A stretch of DNA of 64,000 nt from Mixophyes australis (Eukaryota > Chordata > Amphibia > Anura > Limnodynastidae): assembly GCA_036250195.1 (NCBI GenBank), contig JAVHZZ010000009.1:98462271-98526270 (forward strand). Direction: 5' to 3'. Shown here piece after piece: positions 33,467-44,000 of the stretch. Every line of letters begins with the position of its first letter. Position 1 is the first letter of the stretch. The notes beneath the pieces were generated by a model, which saw nothing but the letters and a program-made list of their open reading frames with translations, was not told the origin of the DNA and ran no database searches. The translations under genes and the position numbers were made by a program.

Positions 33467-33477
33467 GGCCTGATCTT
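33466..33477 (-). other. Self-priming primer-binding site
   Basis: Two bases after the 5' LTR the sense strand reads AAGATCAGGCCA, the exact reverse complement of TGGCCTGATCTT at the predicted RNA 5' end (34872-34883). It lacks the TGG that starts a tRNA-primed site. The Tf1 retrotransposon is known to prime from its own folded RNA 5' end; this arrangement matches that mechanism. The last A is the first base of the gag ATG. Confidence 0.8.
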
Positions 33478-33479
33478 AC

Positions 33480-35057
33480 TGTCACGGGCACTAGGAGTCT
33501 TTACCCAGGGATCACCAGATGATGAGCTTACCAGAGCAGTCTAGATGGTAATATGGCACTCTGGTAGCGGGGTGATCACGGAACAGGAGACAGCAGATGA
33601 TAGAGATGCTCGTGAAAGTCTATGACTAGCAGCACTGGTAATATATATGTAGAAGTACACGAGGAACTGAATGGACAAAGGAACGTGAGGGTAGTCAGTG
33701 GTCTGCGGTAGCAAGTTGTACCACTGCTATGGTGAGGAGGAATGTCCAACAGCAACGAGAAGGTGATGAGAGTCAGCGGTCTGCGTTTATCAAGTTGTAC
33801 CGCTGTCTGGGTGAAGGAATGGAATCCAAGTGGAGGTATCCGAGGAGTCAGTGGTCTGCGTTAGCAAGTTGTACCACTGCTATGTGAGAGGATACTGGAA
33901 CAGGTGACACAGGAAACAGGGATCAGTGGTCTGCCACTAGCAAGTTGTACCACTGAATATATATGTGAGGAGGAGCACAGGGAGAGGCTGCAATACAGAG
34001 GATACACGGACACCTTGAACTTGATCCACAATGACATGCACAATATAGTAATGACTGAACAGCACTGCAATAATACAAAGTCACAGAAACTATCCGGGCA
34101 AAAGATAACACAGTCAATGATGGCAATAGTCTCAGCGGATAGTAAACTCCAGAGGAGAACAACTCAGTCCAGCAAGATATGCAATACACCAGCGCAGTCA
34201 ATGAGAAGTATGCATACCGTGGTTCAGGAGCAGGCTGTCAGACAGGAGTGCAGAGATACCTGAACGGTTGGAGGCCGGCAGGATGCGAAGTCCCTGGAGG
34301 GTGAAGCGGTAATCAAGTAGGTGCAGCGCACAGGTAGGTAGACCAGCAGGGAAAGCAACAAATACTCAGGAAGCAGTAGTATGTAGAACTGGACTCCTGG
34401 AGGACCCTGAAGAGTAGCGATGGTCTAGCCGAGATGAAAGCAGCGAGGCGTAGATCCGATGCAGACTGGCGAGTAGACACCGGCAGGAACACTAAGAAGC
34501 ACGGAGAGCGGATCAGCTGCTGCGGACAAGTAGAACTGAGGAATAGCATCCAGCAGGACTCTGCAGGTACACGGAGGCAGCGGGTAGTAATCAGCAGGTG
34601 CAGACACGATGAAACACGGGAGAGTAGAGCTGAGCTGGAACAGTTGAGCACGGAGAGCAGCAGATAGGAAACAGTCACGATGAAACACAGGAGGGTTGAA
34701 GTGATCTGGAAACCACAGGAGAGTTGAAGTGGTCTGGAAACCACAGGAGAGTTGAAGTGGTTTGGAAACCACAGGAGAGTTGAAGTGGTTTGGAAACCAC
34801 AGGAATCAGCAGCGCTGAATACACGAGGAAACACAGGAACACCTTCAGAGGCTCATGGGGAATGAGACTCCAAGATCAGGCCACAAGGTATGGAACTCAG
34901 GTGCTTTAAATAGGGAGTGTTGCCTGATCAGCCAATTAACTAAAAGGAACAGGTACTGAAGGTTTGAAAGGGCTGCGCATGCGCAGACCCTCAGGATGGT
35001 GGACGGCCACGGTTCCTAAACACACGGGAAGAAGCACTCACAGTCTGGTGAGTGACA
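33480..35057 (-). repeat. 5' LTR of the chromodomain element (1578 bp)
   Basis: In sense orientation it starts TGTCACTCACC at 35057 and ends CCCGTGACA at 33480. It lacks most of the ~80-bp VNTR present in the 3' LTR but keeps the 28-bp array, the four hairpins and all promoter motifs. Confidence 0.93.
34883..34985 (-). promoter_or_regulatory. LTR core promoter with NRF1-type palindrome
   Basis: Going upstream on the sense strand from the predicted start at 34883: TATTTAAA (34905-34912) begins 29 nt before it, an ATTGG/CCAAT box lies near -50, and a perfect NRF1-type palindrome TGCGCATGCGCA (34974-34985) lies about 95 nt upstream. All three LTR copies in the window keep this set. The start position is inferred from the TATA spacing and from complementarity with the primer site. 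Confidence 0.6.
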
Positions 35058-35552
35058 CTCTATTGTGCATGTCATTGTGGATCAAGTTCAAGGTGCCCGT
35101 GTATCCTCTGTATTGCAGTCTCTCCCCGTGCTCCTCCTCACATATATATTCAGTGGTAGAACTTGCTAGAGGCAGACCACTGATCCCTGTTTCCTGTGTC
35201 ACCTGTTCCAGTATCCTCTCACATAGCAGCGGTACAACTTGCTAAACGCAGACCGCTGACTCTCATCACCTCCTCGTTGCTGTTGGACATTCCTCCTCAC
35301 CATATCAGTGGTACAACTTGCTACCGCAGACCACTGACTACCCTCACGTTTCTTTGTCCATTCAGTTCCTCGTGTACTTCCACATATATATTACCAGTGC
35401 TGCTAGTCATAGACTTTCATGAGCATCTCTATCATCTGCTGTCTCCTGTTCCGTGATCACCCCGCTACCAGCGTACCATATTACCATCTATACTGCTCTG
35501 GTAAGCTCATCATCTGGTGATCCCTGGGTAAAGACTCCTAGTGCCCGTGACA
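35058..35552 (+). mobile_element. Plus-strand solo LTR, right part
   Basis: Continuation of the LTR begun at 28232. It starts at the duplicated CTCTA, contains three of the CAGTGGT/ACCACTG hairpins, and ends GTGCCCGTGACA followed by the duplicated GTCTG. Confidence 0.9.
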
Positions 35553-35775
35553 GTCTGACTACCCTGCTTGTGTATCGACCCAGCAAACGTCTGACTACCC
35601 TCTTGTGTACCGACCTGACAAACGTCTGACTACCCTGCTTGTGTACTGACCCAGCAAACGTCTGACTACCCTGCTTGTGTACTGACCCAGCAAACGTCTG
35701 ACTACCCTGCTTGTGTATCGACCCGGCAAACGTCTGACTACCCTCTTGTGTACCGACCCTGCAAACGTCTGACTT
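35553..35775 (+). repeat. 36-bp minisatellite, right part
   Basis: About six more copies of the unit seen at 28011-28231, resuming exactly after the solo LTR's target duplication. Confidence 0.9.
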
Positions 35776-35852
35776 CTTGCTGGACATCTACTTGGCTATT
35801 GGACTTCAGATAATACCATCAGTATTGTTACATTAACATAGCCTGAGTGAGT

Positions 35853-35880
35853 CTTCCTCATACTGATCAGTATGAGGAAG
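35853..35880. other. Perfect 28-bp palindrome
   Basis: CTTCCTCATACTGA followed at once by its exact reverse complement, with no loop. It lies 80 bp after the minisatellite. It could be a recombination or binding site, or the end-to-end remnant of a MITE. Confidence 0.85.
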
Positions 35881-36757
35881 GTTCTCAGTAATACTTAATT
35901 ACTCCAAACGTCAACTTGATTCAACATTTGAAAATGATTATAACAACAAAATAGTTTATAATACTGCGTATATCAGAAGAACAGCAGAAGAACCTACTAG
36001 GCACAGCTGTGACTACAATAGACATCCTGGACTTGGGAACTTTGTCCTTTACAGGAAGTATATACAGGTCAGTGAATAGAGAATGTAATATAATTGAGGT
36101 CACAAGCCAAGGTCAGGAATGGAGACAGTAAGAATGATCAAGATCATGGGTTGGAGAAAAAAAAAAGTGTGGTCAGGTGCATACAATTTTAGAATCAAGG
36201 ATACAACAGGTAATAGAGATCATATAGCAAACGCTCAGTATTATTACAGTATTATTACAGTATTATTACCTTGCTCAGGCAGAATGCGCTGAAAACCAGT
36301 GCTTTAAAAAGGAGGAATGCAGGTGCAGGCACTAGTGAGGCATAATGTCATAATCCTCTGCCAAACATGAAAAATCTCAGTGTTACAGCTTCAGCAACAA
36401 ACGCATGAAGTCATTACATATTGATGTTAAGTTCACTTGACAAACATTGCCGGGACTTAGCAATGATTGCTCAGCTGCAATGAAAAAGGGGTGACCACAA
36501 AAGCTCATACTGGAAACTTAAAGTAAATTAGATAATGTTACAAAAATACCATGAGTACTGACTGCAATTCTTATAAAACACTATAGCACAGAGAAACCCT
36601 TCACAGATGGATGTGCTATGTATATATCCATACACTCTGCCTCTCTGTTACAACCTTAAACAGAACAGAAGCTTCTGTGTGCTGTAGAAGTCAATTTGCG
36701 GTATGTCTGTAAAGATTCTAGAAGTAGAGGAAGGTTATTAAATTTACTATAAACTAA
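35881..36757. other. Unassigned interval
   Basis: AT-rich, no gene recognised. Three direct copies of an 11-bp TATTATTACAG unit occur near 36240-36265. Confidence 0.4.
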
Positions 36758-37393
36758 GAGCCTGATTCATCTTGCAATGTGAAGGCTAAATCGGACATAA
36801 ATGTCGAGGATATATTCCTGTATTCAAGAACAAGCGGAACTCAAGAAACGTTTCCATTTGAATACGGGTATAAATATGTTCTGGCTATACCTTTCTCGCT
36901 GTATGCATATATGCAATACAAAGTCCTATCAGAACGCATGGAAAAAATGTTTTAAATACATTAACAACTCTATACTATAATACCATAAGCATTGATGAAA
37001 ATACATTTTACAAAAAAGTTTTCATTGTTTTTACATGAAATACATAACTGAAGATGTTCTTAAAGCATACTGTACATAAAATGCATTTTTACAGTTTCTC
37101 TAACTTGCAAACACGTTCTGGCATGCATACTTGTCTGTCATCACTTTCAGTCTGCACTTACACCTGCCCAGTAGTTGGTGCAAGTGGTACAGCTAAAAAA
37201 CATGTTGCTCTGAAACTCCCAGAGCTTCATTTGGACGAATGTGGGAATGCCTTACAGCACATTTCCTAAATGCTTCTGCCCTTCAAATCATAGGCAGTCG
37301 GAAGTGTCATCTGCATTCGGACTTAAACTGCATGCACTTGCGTTTCATGCAAGATACAACAAGCAACGTGACTTACACCTGAAAATGAATCAG
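36758..37393. mobile_element. MITE, GAGCCTGATTCAT ends, TAA target duplication
   Basis: Left end GAGCCTGATTCAT and right end ATGAATCAGGTCC are inverted and flanked by TAA on each side. The 3-bp TAA duplication suggests a PIF/Harbinger-type transposase. The ends relate it to the elements at 1854 and 49536, but the interior differs. The short open frames inside are not supported as genes. Confidence 0.6.
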
Positions 37394-37603
37394 GTCCTAA
37401 GAGTGCACCTACACAGAATCTCTATGGCAAAAGAGAAATACTGAAGCCTCACATTTGCTAAATTGCTCTTATCATGCATTGAGATCTAGTGTAACTGTCT
37501 ATGCTATAGAGCAAAACAAGTAAGTGCTGCTAGAGGTAGATTAGGTAGGCAGAATTCCATTATTTAGTCTGTTTGGAATCTCACACTCACATTATACTGT
37601 ATT

Positions 37604-37957
37604 TCATCATTATCATCTAGTTATTTATATAGCGCCACTAATTCCGCAGAGCTGCACATTGAACTCATTCACATCAGTCCCTGTCCCAATTGGAGCTTAC
37701 AATCTAAATCCCCTAACATACATACATACACACACACACACACAGACCGAGAGAGACTAAGGGCAATTTAATAGCAGCCAATTAACCTACCAGTATTCTT
37801 TTGGAGTGTGGAAGGAAACCGGAGCACCCGGAGGAAACCCTTGCAAACACAGGGAGAAAATACAAACTCCTCACAGATAAGGCCATGGTCGGGAATCAAA
37901 CTCATCACCCCAGTGCTGTGGGGCAGAAGTGCTAACCACTAAGACATTGTGCTGCCC
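37604..37957 (-). repeat. tRNA-derived SINE, nearly full length
   Basis: Reverse-oriented copy: a trinucleotide tail at 37604-37617, the GGCGCTATATAAATAA block, the CTCCGGTTTCC body, and a GGGCAGCACAATG head at 37957. An A-box/B-box pol III head is recognisable but mutated. About 80 bp at its right inner part match the copies at 52.9 and 61 kb closely. Confidence 0.8.
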
Positions 37958-38920
37958 AGCTACTTCCAGTAACTGTTGCCACTTCTTTTGGTTATACCAT
38001 TGACACAGTCCTTTTTCTCCTTTGCTGTATGAATTACTTTTTGTTTTCTATATGGGTGCTATTCATATTTATGCTTAAAAACAAAATATATATTGTATTC
38101 TGTAAAATCTGCCTGGAACAATATGTTTTCCCTTGTTTCTTGTTTTACTTTGTTTGCCAAAAGCAGAATGTAAGGCAGCCATGGTGTCATTGATTTGCAA
38201 AGATCCTGGATTATTATTTGCTATTTCATTCCCAAACCCTTGAAGAAAACACCATTGTACATTAATACGTAATTTCAGTAGAAATGGAGGGGATGTCACA
38301 GACCTTCATATGAAAGCTGTAAGTACCGATATTACAGTTTTTGTTATAGTGACACTTCAGTCCTCACTGGAAATGTTTTAGTCCATATAGTAAGGTTGAT
38401 TTAAAAAGCTAAAGCACTTAATGACACAGAGCCATTTGCAAAACAAAAGCCAGGATATTATGGAAGTTGCAGTTGGGAATACTGAATTGTGATCATAGTG
38501 CCTGCACCGGAGACTGTGGGAGAATTTTATTCCATGCACGTCTAGAGACTGCTTTTTTAAAAAAAAGTATACTGGACTTGAAATATAATAAACTATATGA
38601 ATGCCTAAATCATTCTATGACAGATGTATGCACCTCAGATGGCCCAACAAACCTTCACATTATCTTGCTGCTGAATAGGTTTTATCTTTGTTTAATGTAT
38701 GTGTTTTGGGAGATTGTGTGTGTGTGGTTGGTCTTTTAGTACAATCTTGAGCAAATATATTTTTAATTTATGGAATATTGCATAAGAATACATTCTCATT
38801 GTGTTTCCCTTAATTTTACAAGGTATATATCATCCCTCCTACTAATTTTGTTCATTATACAGATAACTGTTTTTACTTTATTAGTGTTGTGGGCTATTTA
38901 TGTGCACCACAATACACTAT
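37958..38920. other. Unassigned interval
   Basis: No gene recognised. A 90-codon frame at 38467-38739 lacks any domain. Confidence 0.35.
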
Positions 38921-39093
38921 ATCATCATCATCATTTATTTATATAGCGACACTAATTCCGCAGCGCTGTACAGAGAACTCGCTCACATCAGTCCCTGCCC
39001 CATAGGAACTTACATTCTAAATTCCCTAACATACAGACACACACACACACACACACACACAGACTAGGGTCAATTTGAGAGCAGCAATTAACC
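38921..39093 (-). repeat. SINE fragment, 3' half
   Basis: (ATC)n tail, AGCGACACTAATTCCGCAGC block and (CA)n, ending at a GCAGCAATTAACC junction. The tRNA-like head is missing. Confidence 0.75.
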
Positions 39094-39634
39094 TTGAAGC
39101 ACTTGTTTGGTGAATGACACACATTTTATTGAAAATTAAATTTCATCAAAATGGTGGCAAATAAAAGCAAGACCAATCAGCTTTTGGCCATACCCATAAA
39201 CCGTAAACATCTTGAACTAAATATTTAGGTGGTGGGGCCCAACCCTACCCCATTTTGGCTCATTAGCTGAGCCCTGCCCAACCAAGTGGTGCCCCAAAAA
39301 GTCCCCCAAGTGGTAGTCTAACTAATTAAACATCCCTTTTAGGGGAGAGTGCCCAACACGCCACCAGAATGTGACATTATGGCCACTGATTGGATTGCTT
39401 TCAGCAACTGGACCTTTCAGGAACAAAAAGCAGAGCAGCAAACTTTGCAGACAGACAAGACAAAAACAAAGGGCTTGGGTGGACGGGGAACTTTCCAGAA
39501 GGCAAGAGAAATTCAACTGTCACTTTCTACCTTTAAATGCCTTATCTAGTGTAACCCCTCCCTAGAGCTTGCTGTGGCCATGTGTTTAGGGATTGATCCG
39601 GATTCCAGAAGGATGCCTTATTGCTTCATGCATA
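39094..39634. other. Unassigned flank of the gypsy element
   Basis: No recognisable gene. Sequence resumes at 48028 after the insertion. Confidence 0.4.
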
Positions 39635-41019
39635 TGTAACACCCCCTTGTGTATTAAGCGTTGTGAGGGTATATATATATATTGAACCACGCAGATGCTT
39701 CTCACCTTGGTACTTGGTTTTCAGTGCCTCCACCCGAATCTCTGCTTTCTCTTCTGGGGGGTGTTCCAAAGATACACCAGGGGGAGATTCGGGAAACCCC
39801 CTGCCCAGTATTAACACTCTGTGACAAAATGTGTGCTGCAAAAGCCAGCCAGGCACATTTATTTAAATGGAAAACCTAAATGCAGCTTTGTAATTTTATA
39901 GAAAAATATACTTTGGTATAATTTGAAATAATAGTGCAAACAATACGATACAGTAATAAAACAGTGTGGATGAAAGTGGCGCACCACTTCTTACTATGCA
40001 CACCAAGTTAACACAAAAACTCGCAATAAATCAATAACAGCATACAATATAATATAATATATAACAATATAACCATTAACTGTCACAGCTTTATACACAT
40101 GAAAAAATATATCAGATATCTTACTTGCTCCTCATACTGTGAATATCTTGCAGGGTGAATTTATATATTTTCCCTTATAGCCCTACAATGTACTGCCAAA
40201 CACACACAGCAGTATTCAAACACACCACACAAATAGAGCAGTGCACTGCAAGTTGGGGCCCTTCTGTATGTATGCAGCATGGCATGGAAACATCATGTGT
40301 CCAGTTTGCAGATGTTGGAGGTCTTTAAATCACTTGCAGTGAGGTACAGCAGTCACAGTATGCAGACCCTCCTCTAGCAACAACTGTAAAATCCTTTCTA
40401 ATTTGTATCCTGGGACTTGTAGTTCCACAAGTGCTGATTAGACACACACTTGGTGCATATTTACCTGCCCACCCATCTATCCCTAACTCTTCAGCCCTTG
40501 TGGCCAGATATAGTCCAAACCCCACTTGAACAACAACAGATAGATAAAGATAACCAGTAACTTATCTGCACCAGTGTGTCACAGGTCTGAACTTGATTAT
40601 CTCCAAAATGGCTGACTTGTAAAATGTCCTTCTTCAGAGATGCATGCAAACCTCCTCCTACAGCTTCAAACTGTGGCTTCCAGCAGGTTCTGTTCAGAAC
40701 TGCACCCAGCTTTGATATCTCTGCAGACTGCTCTCTCTGCTCAGCTCACTCATCCAGTGCCCTTCTCCCTAGGGTCACCTATCTGAACTGGTCACACAGC
40801 TCAGTCTCTCCCAGGATGCTCCTCTCTCCCTCTCTCTCTCCGCCCTCAGGTTTCTCAGTCTTCTTAGGCTCCGCCCCCTCTTCATAACAGCTTTCTGGGA
40901 GATGTAGTTCCTTCTCCTTGACTGATAAATAGCTATATGCATCTCTTTTCTTACTGATGCAAGTGTGATTATTAGCCCCTGGGTGCTCAAGTCCAACTGC
41001 AGCATCCCCAGGGGTTACA
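39635..41019 (-). repeat. 3' LTR of the gypsy element
   Basis: Sense orientation runs 41019 to 39635. The pol frame enters it for about 240 nt. An AATAAA signal (39863-39858) lies about 225 nt before the LTR end, and a TATATATATATA stretch lies near 39671-39683. Confidence 0.97.
39858..39863 (-). terminator. Candidate polyadenylation signal of the gypsy LTR
   Basis: Sense AATAAA, followed within about 20-30 nt by a CA-containing stretch (GCAGCACACATTTTGTC) that could hold the cleavage site. The second copy is at the equivalent place in the 5' LTR. Confidence 0.5.
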
Positions 41020-44000
41020 CACTCCCCCTGTGGGGCAAGTCCACAATGAACAAATGATGAGGCTTGTCCCACATCCTGCAAATTTAAAGGGGTTAAGACA
41101 TCCTGTCTAAATACACTTTCACATCCATACACAACAGGCCCTGGCATAACAGATATGGGAGTCAGATATGGCCACTGATAGACCCAGCTAGGATGAATCA
41201 CCTTAGGAATCTCAGTCATATGACCTAGACTATCATAAGTAAACATCATTGGGGCTCTAGGGGTCCTTTTAGGCCGACCCTGGACTGGTGGGTTCCCTTC
41301 CTCTCCCCCCAACACCCTGTTGGGGCGTTCAGTGCATCCTCCATCTGGATCAACGACGTCCCCATCCATGTCAACTTCCTGGTTAGAGCCTTCCTCTACT
41401 GAACACTGAGAATCCAACCGTCCAGCTACTCTTGGGTTGACACTTTCATTTGAAATGGCAGGCATAGTTCTCCTTTCTTCTACTTGTGGAGGTCTTACAG
41501 CGGCCCCCTCGGTAGACCTAGTGAGCCTTCTGATATCTTGTCTCCAATCTATTTCTCCCAATTTACCTGGAGCATCATACCCCCAATCATCTCCATCATC
41601 TTCTTCTGTGGTCGGTTCTCTGATTCGCCGTGATCTTCTGGGTGTGGACACTTTTGGCTCATCTGTTTCAGGCTCCTCCCAAAACCGGACACCATCTCTG
41701 ATGGGAAGCAAATGTTGTCGATGGTATGTCTTTATAGGGCCTGTTAGCCCCTCGGGCCTAATTCGATAGGCTGGGATGTCTGGCAATTTTGCAACCACAA
41801 CATGAGGATCCTTTCGCCAACGATTGGCTAACTTGTGTTTCCCCGGGAGGCCCAAGTGTCTAAGTAAAACCCTGTCACCTGGCTCCAGAATATGCTCCTT
41901 GACCTGTAGATCATAACGACCCTTGTTTCGTTGTCCAGCTTTTGATGCAGCTGCTTCCGCTAGTCTGTAGGCCTCCTTTAGTTCTTGTTTCAGCTGCTCC
42001 ACATATTTCAAATGGGGCTTTTCTTGGGGATCAGCAGTGTCCATTCCAAAACAGATATCGATTGGTAATCTAGCCTCCCTTCCAAACATTAAGAGATATG
42101 GGGAGTACCCCGTGGACTCGTTTTTCGTGCAATTGTAGGCGTGGACCAAATGGCTGATGTGCCTACTCCAATGGGCCTTTTTTTTAGTGTCCAAAGTGCC
42201 CATCATGCTGAGAAGGGTCCGATTAAATCTCTCCGGCTGCGGATCTCCTTGGGGATGGAAAGGAGTAGTCCTGGACTTCTTTATCCCGCAGACCTCGCAC
42301 AGTTCTTTTATTAGCTTGCTCTCAAAATCCCGACCCTGATCTGAATGAATGCGGGCAGGCAGTCCATAGTGGACAAAGAACTTTTCCCATAGGATTTTTG
42401 CCACGGTCACAGCTCTCTGGTCTTTTGTCTGGTAGGCTTGAGCATAACGGGTGTAATGATCTGTCACCACTAGAATGTTACACTTGTTGCTTTCATCCGG
42501 TTCCACTGATAGAAAGTCAATACAGACTAACTCTAAAGGCCCATTGCTGGATATATTCTTTAAGGGGGCAGCCTTTTCTGGGAGGGATTTTCGAAGTATG
42601 CATGTCCCACAAGATTTACAATAACTCTCAATGTCTATCTCCATTTTCGGCCAGTAGAATCTATCTGAAATTAAACTCATGGTCTTCTCTATTCCCAGGT
42701 GGCCGTGTTTATCATGCAACGCACGGAGAACCATGGGACGGTGCTTCTTTGGCAATACTAGCTGTTTCCTCTCTCTGCCATCTTTGCGGCTGGTTTCTCT
42801 ATACAGTAGCCCCTGCTTCACCACCAATGACTCTCTCTGTCTGCTTAGCAAAATAGCTTCCTCCGTTATCAAACTACTCGGGTGGATTCTTTGTCTGTGT
42901 TTAACAGACCACCTAACTGCTGCTATAGAGGAGTCATTCTGCTGATCTTCTTTGACTTGGCTTGAACTCAACTTCTGAAGATCACTGAGCTCCATTTGAC
43001 TCAGCCAGCAATATTGTCTTGGTAGTGCATCTGTCGTTGCCCCTAGAGCTGTTAAGCATTCTTTGACTGGAGGCACGACCACACGTCCCTCGTGACACAT
43101 CCCCTTCACCTCTGGAGCTGGCAACTCTATCCATTCTTCTTCCTGAGATTCCACAAACCTTCCCGGTAATCTTGACAAAGCATCGGCATCTACATTTCTT
43201 CTCCCAGGCCTGTACTTTATTGTGAAATTGTAAATGGCCAGCGCCGCCAACCATCTGTGCCCAGTTGCATCTAGCTTTGCTGTGGTCTGCACATATGTGA
43301 GGGGATTGTTGTCTGTATGCACTTCGAATGGTACTCCATACAAGTAGTCGTGAAGTTTGTCAACAACTGCCCACTTAAGGGCCAGGAACTCCAACTTATG
43401 CACCGGGTAGTTCCGTTCACTGGGTGAGAGACCTCGACTGATGTAATAGACTGGTCTTAACCTTCCTTCTTGCACTTGGTATAGCACTCCCCCAAGTCCC
43501 TCAAAGGAGGCATCTACATGCAGAATGTATGGTAACTCTGGATCGGCATATGCCAGAACAGGCGCTTGAATCAGGCAGGTTTTCAATCCTTCAAAAGCTT
43601 GTTCGCAAGTCTCACTCCACCTTTCCCCGAACGCATCATTTACCCGGAACAATGGTTTCTCTTTCCGATGGGAACCTCTTGGAGCAGGATAACCTCGAGT
43701 TAGATCTGTAAGAGGCTTGACAAGTTTACTGTAGTTTGGGACAAACCTTCTGTAATAGCCACAGAACCCCAAAAAAGACCTTAATTCCTTCAGTATTGTT
43801 GGTCGAGGCCATTCTTTCACCGCTTCTATCTTCGCTGAATCTGTAGAAATTCCTTCCCGATCCACAACATATCCCACATACTTGACCTGGGTTTTACAGA
43901 AACTACACTTGTCAAGGGACAACTTCAACCCTTTCTTTATTAAGCGATCCAATACCTTGAGGAGTCTTTCGTTGTGCTCATTCAATGTTTGGCCAAATAC

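Larger units (their letters stand above)
29436..35057 (-). mobile_element. Non-autonomous chromodomain Ty3/gypsy retrotransposon (sushi/Tf1-like)
   Basis: Two LTRs starting TGTCAC and ending GTGACA (sense) enclose a 2.2-kb interior with one long ORF. The insertion lies inside the plus-strand solo LTR, with CTCTA duplicated at 29431-29435 and 35058-35062. The interior has a polypurine tract against the 3' LTR and a self-complementary primer site against the 5' LTR. RT, RNase H and the integrase core are absent, so movement would need enzymes from a full-length relative. Over the alignable 1.58 kb I noticed only about seven substitutions between the LTRs, so insertion was recent. Assignment to the chromovirus (sushi/Tf1-like) branch rests on the chromodomain and the self-priming site. 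Confidence 0.92.

Noticed and set aside
28011..35775. 36-bp tandem units that could suggest a CRISPR array
   Set aside because: Units abut with no unique spacers, there are no cas genes, and the context is vertebrate; it is a minisatellite.
42398..42856. 152-codon plus-strand frame opposite pol
   Set aside because: Antisense shadow of the integrase region with no domain of its own.
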